From contig NZ_CP017634.1 of NCBI RefSeq assembly GCF_002777255.1, positions 1,872,903-1,936,902 of the forward strand: a DNA stretch of 64,000 nt. The letters run 5' to 3'. Below, piece by piece: positions 35,068-44,502 of this stretch. Below the pieces are notes generated by a model. That model did not search any database. It saw only the letters and a program-made list of their open reading frames with translations, and had not been told where the DNA came from. A program made the position numbers and the translations under genes. The first letter of the stretch is position 1; each line of letters starts with the position of its first letter. The DNA is from Candidatus Formimonas warabiya. GTDB taxonomy: Bacteria; Bacillota; Dehalobacteriia; Dehalobacteriales; Dehalobacteriaceae.

Positions 35068-35959
35068 TGCTTATCACACCTCCGGAGCGCTGCCAGGCCG
35101 TCTTGATGGTATCTTCCACAATCACCCGGGAAATATCTTTCCTGTATTCCGCCGTGGACCGGTTGTCGTCAATAGGTTTAATTTCTTCCGAGACCACCCG
35201 GGCTGCTTCCTGAATCACACCCAGGGTGATTTTTTTCCCCTTCAGGAGGGCTTCCGCCTTGGGGATCCGGACCACGGTGGGAGCTACCGAGCCCAGGGCA
35301 ATTCTACAGTCTTTTACCTCATCTCCCCCCCGATCAAGAAACACCGCGGTATTAATCTTGGAAATATCCGCTTTCACCCGGGTTTTCTTGATAAAGGCTG
35401 CCCCCGTTTCTCCTCCCGGTACCGGTATGATAATTTCTACCAGCATCTCGTCCGGGGCCAAAATGTTTTTCCCCGGGCTAAGGATGAATTCGTGCACCGG
35501 TACCTCCCGGGTGGTATCCCGGCTGGCCAGAACTAATCTGGCCCCATAAACAGTGAGGGGAGGAATAGTATCACCTGCCGGGGAAGAGTTGCCCAGATTT
35601 CCCCCAATCGTGCCCATATTGCGGATGGCAATCGCGGCCATCCCTTTAATCGCTTCCGCTAAAGCGGGCAGTTTGTCTTTCACCTGCCCGTCGTTTTCAA
35701 TCACGGACAGGGGGGTGCACGCCCCGATCAGGATCAAATCTTTGTCGCCACGGACATAATTCAACTCGGCAACTTCTTTGATGTTCATGATGTGGTCGAC
35801 CTTGATGTCCGCCCCGGTCTTTAACTTTACAATTAAGTCGGTCCCACCGGCCAGGATTTTGACATGGTCATACCGTTTGAGAAAATCCAAGGCCTCTGTT
35901 TTGGTCTTGGGCTCCAAATAATCAAATTCTCTCGGCATGATCCTGGTGTTTTCGCCCAT
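35060..35959 (-). CDS. FAD-binding subunit of molybdenum hydroxylase (first set)
   Basis: A 299-residue CoxM/XdhB-type flavoprotein. FAD-binding stretches are ILAGGTDLIVKLK (about 34-46) and NMGTIGGNLGNSSPAGDT (about 113-130); the C-terminal FAD domain ends with STAEYRKDISRVIVEDT. ATG 35959 follows GGAG. It lies 41 bases after the Mo subunit and overlaps the FeS gene by 8 bases. Confidence 0.93.
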   Translation of the reverse strand: MGENTRIMPREFDYLEPKTKTEALDFLKRYDHVKILAGGTDLIVKLKTGADIKVDHIMNIKEVAELNYVRGDKDLILIGACTPLSVIENDGQVKDKLPALAEAIKGMAAIAIRNMGTIGGNLGNSSPAGDTIPPLTVYGARLVLASRDTTREVPVHEFILSPGKNILAPDEMLVEIIIPVPGGETGAAFIKKTRVKADISKINTAVFLDRGGDEVKDCRIALGSVAPTVVRIPKAEALLKGKKITLGVIQEAARVVSEEIKPIDDNRSTAEYRKDISRVIVEDTIKTAWQRSGGVISND

Positions 35960-36000
35960 TTATTTCAACTCCTTCTTAAAAATATGTCCGGCGACATATT

Positions 36001-38364
36001 TTACTGGGATTCCAGTTGTTTTGATGTTTCTTTTGCCTCTTTAAGCGCTTTTAAAACTTTTTCCGGCGTCACCGGCAATTCACAAAACCGGATGCCGACG
36101 GCATTATAGATGGCATTGGAAATGGCTGCAGCCACCGAGCTAAAGGCCGCTTCGCCGATCCCTTTCGCGCCGAAAGGTCCGCTGGGTTCATAGGTATCCG
36201 CCAGCTTGACGGTGATGCCTTCCACTTTGGGCATTTCTACAGAAGTAGGAGTTTTATAATCAACCAGGTAGCCATGGGATTTTAAATGCCCCCGGTCAGT
36301 ATCATAAAGGGTATTTTCGTAGACGGTCATGCCCATGCCCCGGTTAAAGGCGCCGATTAATTGACCTTCCACCAAATCAGGATTAACCGGTGTGCCGCAA
36401 TCCCCATAAATCAGGACCCGGGGAAATTTGATTTCTCCCGTCCGGGTATTGACCTCTACCTCCACAAAGTGGGTCACAAAACAGGGGGGACAGTTCTTTT
36501 GCCGGTAACTGTCCGCGTAGGCCATGGTTCCCCAGCTATTGATCTGGGCTGTTTTTGCCACCTCGCCAATGGTAATCCTTTTGGAGGGAAAGCTCTTTAC
36601 GCACACCACGCCCTGGCCCAAATCATCATCCCTGATCAGATCCAGGTCTTGAGGATTCTCCTGCAGGATTCTCCCCGCCACCTCAAATAATTTTTCTTTC
36701 ACCTTGCCGGCTACATGATACGTAGCCCCTCCTCCGCAATAAACACCCCGGGTGGCGTGGGTGGCCACATCGTACCCCGTACTCCTGGTGTCTGCGGGAG
36801 ACAGTTCCACCATTTCCAGAGGAACCTTTAAGACGTCTGCGGCAATTTTGGCAATAGCATCCCAGGTCCCTCCCCCATGATCGCACACGGGAGAAACCAC
36901 ATCCACGGAACCGTCTTCATTAATTTTGATCATACAGCTGGAGTAATCAATGACTTCCCCTTCTTTCGGGCCCCCGGTACCGGAGGTGTGGAAGCCCCGG
37001 GCAACGCCGATGCCCCTTCGGATATCCCCTGATTTTTCCCCAAAGGAGGTCCGTTGATCCCAGTGAAAGATCACTCTTCCCTTGACCAAGGATTCTTCTA
37101 CGCCGCAGCTTTTAATAATCGAGCGGATCGTCGGTCCCTGACCCCAGAATTCATCACCGATACCCCGGTAATTTTTCAGTCTGAATTCAATGGGGTCCAT
37201 GCCCAATTTTTCCGCAATAATATCCACCGTACTCTCCACGGCAAAATTTATGTCCGGATTGCCGTAGCCTTGGAGGGCACAGGCGGGGACCTTATTGGTA
37301 TATACTGCCGTACCTTCAAATTTTAAATTTTGATACTTATAAAGGGAGGCAAACCACCCGGAGACACAACCCAAATAAGCCAAAGCCTGAATATGATGGG
37401 CGCCGATTTCCACCAGCCCCTTCACGTGGGCGGCCGTAAACTTGCCCTCTTTGGTCACACCCATTTTGACCTGAAAGATATTGGGGTATTTGCAGTGGCT
37501 GTAAAAATCCCCTTCCCGGGTGGAAATCAGTTTCACCGGACGCTTGGCTTTCAAGGCTAATCCGGCACAAATCGGCGTCACGGTATTCACCTGAATGCTG
37601 GCGCCGAATCCCCCGCCCAGGGCCATTTTTTTCACATTCACTTTACTTAAAGGAATATTGTAAATTTTGCCCAGCAATTGACGGTTGGCATGGATCGATT
37701 GTGCTGTCGCCCAGACGGTAATGCCGCCGTCCGGCTCCGGCCTGCACACGGCCCCTTTGGTTTCCAACTGATCATGATAGGTTCTTTGGGTCCGGTAGGT
37801 CCTTTCCACAATCAAATCTGCCTCGGCAAAGCCTTTTTCCACATTGCCTTCTTCAATGTTACGAATTACCGCGATATTATTGCGGATCTCTACTTCCTCG
37901 TCTCCTTTATAAACCCGCTCGTATATCTGGGGCGCTCCAGGCGCCATCGCTTCCTCCGCTTCGAACACAGCCGGCAGCACCTTATATTCCACCTTGATCT
38001 TTTCCATGGCTAGGAATGCTTCTTCTTCCGTTTCCGCGGCAACAGCAGCAATCGGTTCCCCTACATGGCGGGCCTTTTTCGGCAAAACCGTCCGATCCCG
38101 GAAAGTAGCATTCGGTACGCTTACACTGCGCTCATTATAAATGACCGGGTTGATATCCTCATAAGTGAGGCAGACAGCGCCCATTGCTTCCGCTTCCCGC
38201 GTATCGATGCTGAGAATCTCCGCATGGGGATAGGGGCTGCGCAGAACAACCCCGTACATCATCCCAGGCAAGCTGATATCAGAAGGATACTGTTGGGCCC
38301 CTGTTACTTTGCTCACGCCATCTTTTCTTGGTGTCACCCGACCTACGATCTGACTCTCTCCCAT
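36001..38364 (-). CDS. Xanthine dehydrogenase-family molybdopterin-binding subunit (first set)
   Basis: A 787-residue molybdenum hydroxylase large subunit. It shows the family head VGRVTPRKDGVSKVTGAQQYPSD (split around residue 20), LGGGFGASIQVNTV (about 246) and a C-terminal GPFGAKGIGEAAF with the catalytic Glu (about 742). The second glycine loop reads GGGFGAS where the other set has GGGFGGK, so the two enzymes likely act on different substrates. First large gene after arcC (52-base gap), in the arcC - Mo - FAD - FeS - FAD - FeS - Mo operon. Confidence 0.92.
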   Translation of the reverse strand: MGESQIVGRVTPRKDGVSKVTGAQQYPSDISLPGMMYGVVLRSPYPHAEILSIDTREAEAMGAVCLTYEDINPVIYNERSVSVPNATFRDRTVLPKKARHVGEPIAAVAAETEEEAFLAMEKIKVEYKVLPAVFEAEEAMAPGAPQIYERVYKGDEEVEIRNNIAVIRNIEEGNVEKGFAEADLIVERTYRTQRTYHDQLETKGAVCRPEPDGGITVWATAQSIHANRQLLGKIYNIPLSKVNVKKMALGGGFGASIQVNTVTPICAGLALKAKRPVKLISTREGDFYSHCKYPNIFQVKMGVTKEGKFTAAHVKGLVEIGAHHIQALAYLGCVSGWFASLYKYQNLKFEGTAVYTNKVPACALQGYGNPDINFAVESTVDIIAEKLGMDPIEFRLKNYRGIGDEFWGQGPTIRSIIKSCGVEESLVKGRVIFHWDQRTSFGEKSGDIRRGIGVARGFHTSGTGGPKEGEVIDYSSCMIKINEDGSVDVVSPVCDHGGGTWDAIAKIAADVLKVPLEMVELSPADTRSTGYDVATHATRGVYCGGGATYHVAGKVKEKLFEVAGRILQENPQDLDLIRDDDLGQGVVCVKSFPSKRITIGEVAKTAQINSWGTMAYADSYRQKNCPPCFVTHFVEVEVNTRTGEIKFPRVLIYGDCGTPVNPDLVEGQLIGAFNRGMGMTVYENTLYDTDRGHLKSHGYLVDYKTPTSVEMPKVEGITVKLADTYEPSGPFGAKGIGEAAFSSVAAAISNAIYNAVGIRFCELPVTPEKVLKALKEAKETSKQLESQ

Positions 38365-38416
38365 TACTTTTTAACCCCCTTTTGCAAACAGGCCTTCAGT
38401 CTAATTATTCTACATG

Positions 38417-39355
38417 TTAGCGAATTATCCTGGTACCGTTTTTACCTTCCAACGCTTCTTCAATTTTTCCCGGGCAGGTAATTAAGGCTTCTTTTCCACC
38501 TGCTTCCAAATATCTGATCACCGCATTTATCTTCGGCCCCATACTTCCCGCGGCAAAATGACCCTCAGCGGCATACTGTTTAGCCTGGGCCAAAGTCATC
38601 ACATCCAGATCGATCTGATTTTCTTTGCCGTAATTGAGGGATACTTTTTCCACCGCCGTGGAAATCATAAACAAATCTGCTCCAATACTGTTTGCCAGAA
38701 GGGAAGAAGCATAATCCTTGTCGATTACCGCGGCAACGCCTTTGAGATCTTCCCCCTCCTGCACCACGGGAATGCCGCCGCCCCCCACGGCCACTACAAT
38801 AAATCCATGGTCAATCAGGGTTTTAATGGCGTCTTTTTCCACAATCTCCTGAGGCAAGGGCGAAGCTACCACTCGGCGCCAGCCCCGTCCCGCATCTTCT
38901 ACCACATTCCAGCCATTTTCCTTTTGATTGCGCAAAGCCTCTTCCTGGGTCATAAAGCTGCCGATGGGTTTTGAAGGCTTCTGAAAAGCGGCATCCTGGG
39001 CATCAACCCGGACCTGGGAAACCACCGTGGCGACCTGACGGTCGATATTTCTTTTCTGAAATTCATTTCTTAAGCTTTGCTGAATCATATAGCCAATGGC
39101 GCCCTGGGTGTCGGCACCAATAATATCCAGGGGAATAATCGGCAAATCCTTAGCGGCAATTTCCGCCCGGCGGAGCAGGAATCCCACCTGGGGGCCATTC
39201 CCGTGGGTCATCACCACGTTCCAGCCTTTTTCCACCATTTTCGCCACATAAAAACAGGTTTCTTTTACCGCCTCCAACTGATCTGCCATAGAAATCCTTT
39301 TGTTGTCCTTGATCAGTGAATTACCCCCCACAGCAATAACAGCAGTTTTACTCAT
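38417..39355 (-). CDS. arcC: Carbamate kinase
   Basis: Makes ATP from ADP and carbamoyl phosphate, releasing ammonia and CO2; in catabolism this is substrate-level phosphorylation. The 312-residue protein has AVIAVGGNSLIKD at the start, MTHGNGPQVGFLLRR (about 49-63), VVAVGGGGIPVV (about 211) and a C-terminal AAGSMGPKINAVIRYLEAGG. ATG 39355 follows GGGAGGAGC. It heads the operon with the two molybdenum hydroxylases and lies behind TTCCG-type palindromes. Carbamoyl phosphate could come from reverse ATCase action on carbamoyl-aspartate (pyrB, 29615). Confidence 0.95.
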   Translation of the reverse strand: MSKTAVIAVGGNSLIKDNKRISMADQLEAVKETCFYVAKMVEKGWNVVMTHGNGPQVGFLLRRAEIAAKDLPIIPLDIIGADTQGAIGYMIQQSLRNEFQKRNIDRQVATVVSQVRVDAQDAAFQKPSKPIGSFMTQEEALRNQKENGWNVVEDAGRGWRRVVASPLPQEIVEKDAIKTLIDHGFIVVAVGGGGIPVVQEGEDLKGVAAVIDKDYASSLLANSIGADLFMISTAVEKVSLNYGKENQIDLDVMTLAQAKQYAAEGHFAAGSMGPKINAVIRYLEAGGKEALITCPGKIEEALEGKNGTRIIR

Positions 39356-39390
39356 TTTAGCTCCTCCCTATGTTCATTGGTTATTTTTTA

Positions 39391-39405
39391 TTCCGTCCAT
39401 CGGAA
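39391..39405 (-). promoter_or_regulatory. IclR-type operator palindrome before arcC (proximal)
   Basis: TTCCG-TCCAT-CGGAA, a perfect 5-5-5 palindrome 36 bases before the arcC start. A degenerate second copy (TTCCGTTAAT, left half only) begins 20 bases further upstream at 39411. The same pattern occurs three times before aspA. Confidence 0.7.
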
Positions 39406-39489
39406 AACATTTCCGTTAATACTGCACTATACTAATGTATCGCATTCCTATGTAGTAACCTGTAAAAAAATGCACCATTCGACATATTT

Positions 39490-39504
39490 TTCCGCGCATC
39501 GGAA
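39490..39504 (-). promoter_or_regulatory. IclR-type operator palindrome before arcC (distal)
   Basis: TTCCG-CGCAT-CGGAA, a second perfect copy 99 bases upstream of the proximal one, in the 274-base gap between arcC and pckA. I see no clear sigma-A promoter between them, although a TATAGT-like hexamer lies at about 39432-39437 on the minus strand. Confidence 0.7.
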
Positions 39505-39629
39505 ATCTGTTTCAATAATGAGAATTTAAAAAACGTTATCTCTGACAAATAACCTCTTGAAAGACACAATGGTGCTTACCCTTAATAGTATATTCGACAC
39601 GAACCCATTTTTTCCTCCCGTTCAGAAAA

Positions 39630-41228
39630 TTAAAAATTGTCCTGCTTGCGGGAAAGGATCGGTCCGGCGGCCACAATATGGGACGGCATATTTTTGAACT
39701 TGGTAAAGTTTTGTCCAAACCTTTGGGCTAGTTTTTGTGCAGTCCGGTGATATTGTTCCTTGTCTGCCCAGGTATTTTGGGGATTTAAGATCTCCTCCGG
39801 TACCCCAGGGCATGTTTGGGGAACATCAAAGCCGAAAACAGCATCCGCCTCATAGGCTACCTTTTCTAATTCTCCCTTGAGGGCAGCCCGGACCATGGCT
39901 CTGGTGTAAGGTAGGCTCATCCGTTTGCCAATTCCATAGGGGCCTCCGGTCCAACCCGTATTAACCAAATAAACATTTACCCCATGTTTGATAATTCTTT
40001 CTTGCAAGAGCTCTGCATAAACCATGGGAAACCTGGGTAAAAAGGGCTCTCCGAAGCCGGTGGAAAAGGTAGCCTGCGGTTCCGTGACGCCTCTTTCTGT
40101 TCCGGCCAGTTTACTGGTATAGCCGGAAAGGAAATGATAAACGGCTTGGTCCGGACTAAGCCTGGCGATGGGCGGCATCACCCCGAAGGCATCCGCCGTT
40201 AATAGGATCACCGTTTTCGGGTGTTCGCCCAGGCCGGGAATCACGGAATGAGGGATATATTCTACCGGATAGGCCGCCCGGGTATTTTCCGTCAAGGCAT
40301 CGGAGTCATAATCCGTACACCGCTCCTCTTCATCTACCACCACATTTTCCAAAACACTGCCGAAACGGATGGCGCCCCAAATCTGAGGTTCGTGGGCCTG
40401 GGAAAGTTTAATACACTTGGCATAACATCCGCCCTCAAAATTGAAAATTCCCTGATCGGACCAGCCGTGTTCATCATCCCCAATCAAGCGGCGTTCCGGG
40501 TCTGCGGAAAGAGTGGTTTTCCCGGTACCGGAAAGGCCGAAAAACAAAGCCGTATCTCCTTGGGGACCCACATTGGCGGAACAGTGCATGGGACAAACCC
40601 CTTTCGGAGGTAGCAGGTAATTCATCGCCGTAAAGACGGCTTTTTTCATCTCTCCGGCATAACAGGTGCCGCCGATAATAATGATCTTTTGCTCAAAGTT
40701 AAGCAGTACAAAGGCTTCGGAATGGGTACCGTCAACTTCCTGTACGGCGTTAAAGCCGGGCGCACAGATCAGGGTAAATTCCGGCTCGTGGTTGTCTAAT
40801 TCTTCTGAAGAAGGGCGAATAAAAAGCTGATGCACAAAAAGATTTTGCCAGGCATACTGGTTGATCACGGTAAGGGGCATGCGGTAGGCCGGATCCGCTC
40901 CGCAAAAACCGTCAAAAATGAAAAGGTCCTTTTCTTCCAAGTAAGCCATTAAACGGTAGTAGATGCGCCAGAAAGTTTCTTCATCCATGAGCTGGTTGGT
41001 TTTGCCCCAGTCAATGGCTTCATGAACAGAGGGCGTATCCACGATAAAACGATCCAGGGGAGAGCGTCCCGTATACTTTCCGGTCTTGACGCATAAGGCT
41101 CCCGTCTCGGACAAGGTGCCTTCCCCCCGCGCCAAAGCCATTTCCACCAGTCGGGCCGGGGAAAGGTTACGGTACACATTGTTGATATGAATGATGTTCA
41201 GTTGCTGGAACAAGGTTCCGTTACTCAT
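39630..41228 (-). CDS. pckA: Phosphoenolpyruvate carboxykinase (ATP)
   Basis: Interconverts oxaloacetate + ATP and PEP + CO2 + ADP. The 532-residue protein has the P-loop [27 protein letters not shown] (kinase-1a and metal site, about 240-265), [10 protein letters not shown] near the N-terminus and a C-terminal [17 protein letters not shown] 41228 follows GGAG; a longer frame to 41249 lacks support. It ends the aspA - amidohydrolase - pckA operon, so it probably links fumarate-derived oxaloacetate to PEP, or fixes CO2 in the reverse direction with ATP gain. Confidence 0.95.
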   Translation of the reverse strand: MSNGTLFQQLNIIHINNVYRNLSPARLVEMALARGEGTLSETGALCVKTGKYTGRSPLDRFIVDTPSVHEAIDWGKTNQLMDEETFWRIYYRLMAYLEEKDLFIFDGFCGADPAYRMPLTVINQYAWQNLFVHQLFIRPSSEELDNHEPEFTLICAPGFNAVQEVDGTHSEAFVLLNFEQKIIIIGGTCYAGEMKKAVFTAMNYLLPPKGVCPMHCSANVGPQGDTALFFGLSGTGKTTLSADPERRLIGDDEHGWSDQGIFNFEGGCYAKCIKLSQAHEPQIWGAIRFGSVLENVVVDEEERCTDYDSDALTENTRAAYPVEYIPHSVIPGLGEHPKTVILLTADAFGVMPPIARLSPDQAVYHFLSGYTSKLAGTERGVTEPQATFSTGFGEPFLPRFPMVYAELLQERIIKHGVNVYLVNTGWTGGPYGIGKRMSLPYTRAMVRAALKGELEKVAYEADAVFGFDVPQTCPGVPEEILNPQNTWADKEQYHRTAQKLAQRFGQNFTKFKNMPSHIVAAGPILSRKQDNF

Positions 41229-41254
41229 TGCTTTTCTCCTCTTTTCCAAAAATC

Positions 41255-42655
41255 CTACTCCAGGGGTTTGATAAATTTTCCTACCGGCCCGCTTACAATC
41301 TCACCGTCTTTCATGATCGTCTTTCCCCGGACAATGGTTTGCACGGGAGCGCCGGTCAATTGAAACCCGTCAAAGGGAGTAACCTTGCTTTTACTGTGCA
41401 GGTTTTCTTTTTTCACCGTGTGTTTCACCTGTAAATCGACGATGGTAATGTCGGCATCGGTACCTACTTTTAAAGAACCCTTTTCCGGATAAATGCCGAA
41501 TAATTTCGCCGGTTTTTCCGATAGAACGGCGGCCAATTCATGGATGGTAATTCTTCCCTGGCTCACCGCATCGATCATTAAAGGAGCAAGGGTCTCGATG
41601 CTGGCCATACCAGCGGGAATGGACCATAAATCCCCTGCTTTCTCTTCTTCCGTGTGGGGAGCGTGGTCTGAACTGACTAAGGATAGAACGCCCTCTTTCA
41701 GCCCTGACCAAAGCATTTCCTGGTCCTCCCGACGTCTTACCGGCGGGTATACTTTCATTACAGGACCCACCCGGTCAAAGTCTTCATCACACAGGGCGAG
41801 ATAATGGGAACAGGTTTCCGCGCTAACGGGGTACCCTTCTTCCTGGGCTCTTTTAATTATATCGATCCCTTCTTTGGCCGCTAAATGCAGAATATGGAGC
41901 CGCGCCCCGGTTTGCTTGGCAAAGGAAATCGCCGTCTGGATAATGGTTTCTTCCGCCACATTGGGCCTTCCTTTTAAGAAAGCGGCATAGCTTTTATCTC
42001 CGCTCTTTTCCACCTCCCGGGTCAGAGTCTGAATCAGATCAAAGTTTTCCGCATGAATCCCCACCAGCTTTCCGGTCTTGGCAATCTCGGCAAACATCTG
42101 ATAAATCTCCCCGTCTCCCAGGGGAGGAATGGCGTTTTCCATACCCGGGCTATAATTATAGATTAGCTGGTATGTTTTGCTGTCAATGGCATAACCCCAG
42201 AAAAATTTAAATGCGATCACGCCGGCCTCGCTTAAAGCCTGCAGCTCATGCATGTTTAATTTCCCCAGGCACAGCCCCCAAATGGCAAAGTCCACATGGG
42301 CCTTGGGCGTTAAGTGTTTAATCTGTTTTTCTAACATTTCCGCATTATAAATCGCCGGATTGGAGTTGGGCATCTCAAATACCGTTGTCAAGCCCCCGGC
42401 TGCCGCAGACATGGTGGAATGATAGAAATCTTCCTTGTAAGTGGCCCCGTTTTCGCCGTCCCGGGAATGGACATGAACATCAATCAAGCCGGGCAGAACA
42501 TATTTCCCTGCCGCATCCGTCACTTCCCCCGCTTCTCCCTCCAGTTCATCCCGGGAGATGGCAGATATCTTTTCATTTTTAATATAAATATTTGCCTGAT
42601 AAGACTCTTTTCCATCTACAATGATCCCATTTTTGATTACATGATCCCAGTGCAT
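41255..42655 (-). CDS. Allantoinase/dihydropyrimidinase-like cyclic amidohydrolase
   Basis: A 466-residue amidohydrolase that opens a cyclic ureide ring. Metal ligands are visible: His-x-His in [12 protein letters not shown] (about 58-69), the bridging-Lys region AFKFFWGYA (about 148-156), His in GIHAENFD and in ILHLAAKEG, and Asp in VSSDHAPHT (about 315-323). KFFWGYA is closest to allantoinases (AllB), but hydantoinase or dihydroorotase action cannot be excluded. Given adjacent aspartate ammonia-lyase, ATCase and carbamate kinase, a dihydroorotate-to-carbamoyl-aspartate role is an alternative. It lies 26 bases before pckA and 74 bases after aspA. Confidence 0.85.
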   Translation of the reverse strand: MHWDHVIKNGIIVDGKESYQANIYIKNEKISAISRDELEGEAGEVTDAAGKYVLPGLIDVHVHSRDGENGATYKEDFYHSTMSAAAGGLTTVFEMPNSNPAIYNAEMLEKQIKHLTPKAHVDFAIWGLCLGKLNMHELQALSEAGVIAFKFFWGYAIDSKTYQLIYNYSPGMENAIPPLGDGEIYQMFAEIAKTGKLVGIHAENFDLIQTLTREVEKSGDKSYAAFLKGRPNVAEETIIQTAISFAKQTGARLHILHLAAKEGIDIIKRAQEEGYPVSAETCSHYLALCDEDFDRVGPVMKVYPPVRRREDQEMLWSGLKEGVLSLVSSDHAPHTEEEKAGDLWSIPAGMASIETLAPLMIDAVSQGRITIHELAAVLSEKPAKLFGIYPEKGSLKVGTDADITIVDLQVKHTVKKENLHSKSKVTPFDGFQLTGAPVQTIVRGKTIMKDGEIVSGPVGKFIKPLE

Positions 42656-42729
42656 TTTTCCCTCATCACCTTTCTTTAGCTTCCATATTTAATTTTAGTA
42701 CCATTTCCCATAAGAATCAAAAAGTTTTT

Positions 42730-44145
42730 TTAACTAATCTTTTCTTTTAAAAGTTCTTTGCCCGCAATACCGGGCTCCGTCATTTCCTTTGGTTTCAGGA
42801 TCACATCCAGTTCTTTTGCCGATAACAGGCCCCGGTTCAGGATCACCTCCCGGACGGATTTCCCCGTTTGATAGGCTTCTTCGGCGATGGAGCAAGAATT
42901 TTCATAGCCAATGTGGGGATTGAGGGCAGTGACAATGCCGATGCTGTGCTCCACCATTTTGCGGCAGATTTCCTTATTGGCGGTGATCCCCCGCATGCAT
43001 CTCTGGGTAAATACTTGAATCACATTGGTCATCAAATCATAAGACTGGAAAAGATTGAAAGCTATAATGGGCTCCATAGCGTTCAGTTCCAGCTGGCCTG
43101 CTTCCACGGCCATACTAATGGTGACATTGTTTCCCACCACCTGAAATACCACCTGGTTTACCACCTCAGGAATCACGGGATTGACTTTATACGGCATGAT
43201 CGAGGACCCGGGCTGAACCTCCGGCAGATTGATTTCCTTAAAGCCGCACTTGGGGCCGGAGCTTAACAGGCGCAAATCATTGGCGATCTTCCCTAAAACC
43301 AGGGCAAAGGCCTTCAAGGCGTCTGCTGCTTCCGCAAAAACATCCGCATGCTGGGTGGCATCAATGAGATTCTCTGCTTTCCTCAAATTAAACCCGGACA
43401 CCCGGGCCAGATTTTTCACCGCCTGTTCAATGTAGCCCGGGTCCGCATTCAGAGCGGTGCCGATGGCGGTGCCTCCTAAATTGATTTCCTGTAGATTCTG
43501 CTCCGCAATAGCCAAGCGGTGCGAAGAACGCTGCACCGCCTGGGCCCAAGCGCCAAATTCCTGGCCCAGGCGCACGGGCACTGCATCCTGCAGCTGTGTC
43601 CGGCCCATTTTTAAAATGCCGTCAAATTCTTTTTCCTTTTGCCGCAATGCCTTCATTAATTCCTGCGTCGCCTCCGTCAAACGACTGGATTTGATCAGGC
43701 AGGCAATCCGGATCGCCGTAGGAAAAACATCATTGGTAGACTGTGACATATTGACATGGGTATTGGGAGAAACAAAATGGTAGTCCCCCTTCTTTCCGCC
43801 CAGAATTTCAATGGCTTTATTGGCAATCACTTCATTCGCATTCATGTTCGCGGAAGTACCGGCGCCCCCTTGAATGGGATCTAACGGGAACTCATCCGGC
43901 AATTCACCGTTTATCACCGCCTCCGCAGCTTCCATGATGGCTTCCCCCACCGGCTCGGCCAAAAGCCCCATGCTGAAATTCCCCCAGGCGGCCGCATACT
44001 TAATCATTCCTAGTGCTTTGACCAGATCCGGATCCAATTTCAGCCCGGAAATAGGGAAATTATGTAAAGCACGCACGGTCTGGCCGCCAAAATAGTGTTC
44101 CTGGGGAACCCTCACCTCACCTAAAAAATCCTTTTCTACCCGCAT
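42730..44145 (-). CDS. aspA: Aspartate ammonia-lyase
   Basis: Cleaves aspartate to fumarate and ammonia. The 471-residue protein belongs to the fumarase/aspartase superfamily: GGAGTSANMNANEVIAN (about 92-108), NMSQSTNDVFPTA (about 131-143), and the catalytic-serine signature GSSIMPYKVNPVIPE (about 316-330). The residue after MP is Tyr, where many aspartases have Gly or Ala. TRTQ-like KMGRTQLQDAVP is present. ATG 44145 follows AAGGAGG. It heads a three-gene operon (aspA - amidohydrolase - pckA) behind three TTCCG palindromes. Fumarase action cannot be fully excluded. Confidence 0.9.
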   Translation of the reverse strand: MRVEKDFLGEVRVPQEHYFGGQTVRALHNFPISGLKLDPDLVKALGMIKYAAAWGNFSMGLLAEPVGEAIMEAAEAVINGELPDEFPLDPIQGGAGTSANMNANEVIANKAIEILGGKKGDYHFVSPNTHVNMSQSTNDVFPTAIRIACLIKSSRLTEATQELMKALRQKEKEFDGILKMGRTQLQDAVPVRLGQEFGAWAQAVQRSSHRLAIAEQNLQEINLGGTAIGTALNADPGYIEQAVKNLARVSGFNLRKAENLIDATQHADVFAEAADALKAFALVLGKIANDLRLLSSGPKCGFKEINLPEVQPGSSIMPYKVNPVIPEVVNQVVFQVVGNNVTISMAVEAGQLELNAMEPIIAFNLFQSYDLMTNVIQVFTQRCMRGITANKEICRKMVEHSIGIVTALNPHIGYENSCSIAEEAYQTGKSVREVILNRGLLSAKELDVILKPKEMTEPGIAGKELLKEKIS

Positions 44146-44165
44146 TTCTCATGTCCTCCTTCCTT

Positions 44166-44228
44166 TTCCGTTCATCGGAATTTGTTTCCGTTGAGCGGAG
44201 AAAATAAAGTTGATTCCGTTCACCGGAA
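44166..44228 (-). promoter_or_regulatory. Three IclR-type operator palindromes before aspA
   Basis: TTCCG-TTCAT-CGGAA (44166-44180), TTCCG-TTGAG-CGGAG (44186-44200) and TTCCG-TTCAC-CGGAA (44214-44228) share the pattern TTCCG-N5-CGGAA. The first two are exactly 20 bases apart (two helical turns) and the third is 28 further. They sit 21-83 bases upstream of the aspA start, with an AT-rich, TATAAA-containing stretch just upstream. The adjacent IclR gene is the obvious candidate binder. Confidence 0.75.
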
Positions 44229-44319
44229 TCGCATTCCATTATTAATATTTATAATAATTAATTCCATGCTTCTTCTAAAATTCCTCTTTCTTTCCCTCCC
44301 ATTTGAGAATTTTTCTCGT

Positions 44320-44502
44320 AATCAAAGGGACGGCTCTTCTGCTTCCATAATGAGAAGTCTATACCTCCTTATCTTTCGAACATATCTGGGCACTTTCACA
44401 CCTCAATGTTGTTATAAAAAAACAAAAGGACAAAGAACCTGTCCTTTGTCCCTTCTTATATCGTTGAATTGGCACCGAATCAAAAGAACCCTCCCTTTGA
44501 TT
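44320..44502. repeat. REP-like inverted repeat pair around the iclR 3' end
   Basis: AATCAAAGGGACGGCTCTT (44320-44338) and AAGAACCCTCCCTTTGATT (44484-44502) are inverted with 17 of 19 positions matching. The right arm supplies the last codons of the IclR gene (KGGFF). The core is related to the GGGACGGTTCTTG units at 15746. Apart from this, the operators and one terminator, the 334-base gap 44146-44479 holds nothing else I can name. Confidence 0.6.
44428..44451 (-). terminator. Terminator of the yqeC-iclR operon
   Basis: GGACAAAG (44428-44435) / CTTTGTCC (44444-44451) is a perfect 8-bp stem with an 8-base loop. On the minus strand it is followed by TTTTGTTTTTTT. It separates iclR from the aspA promoter. 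Confidence 0.75.
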
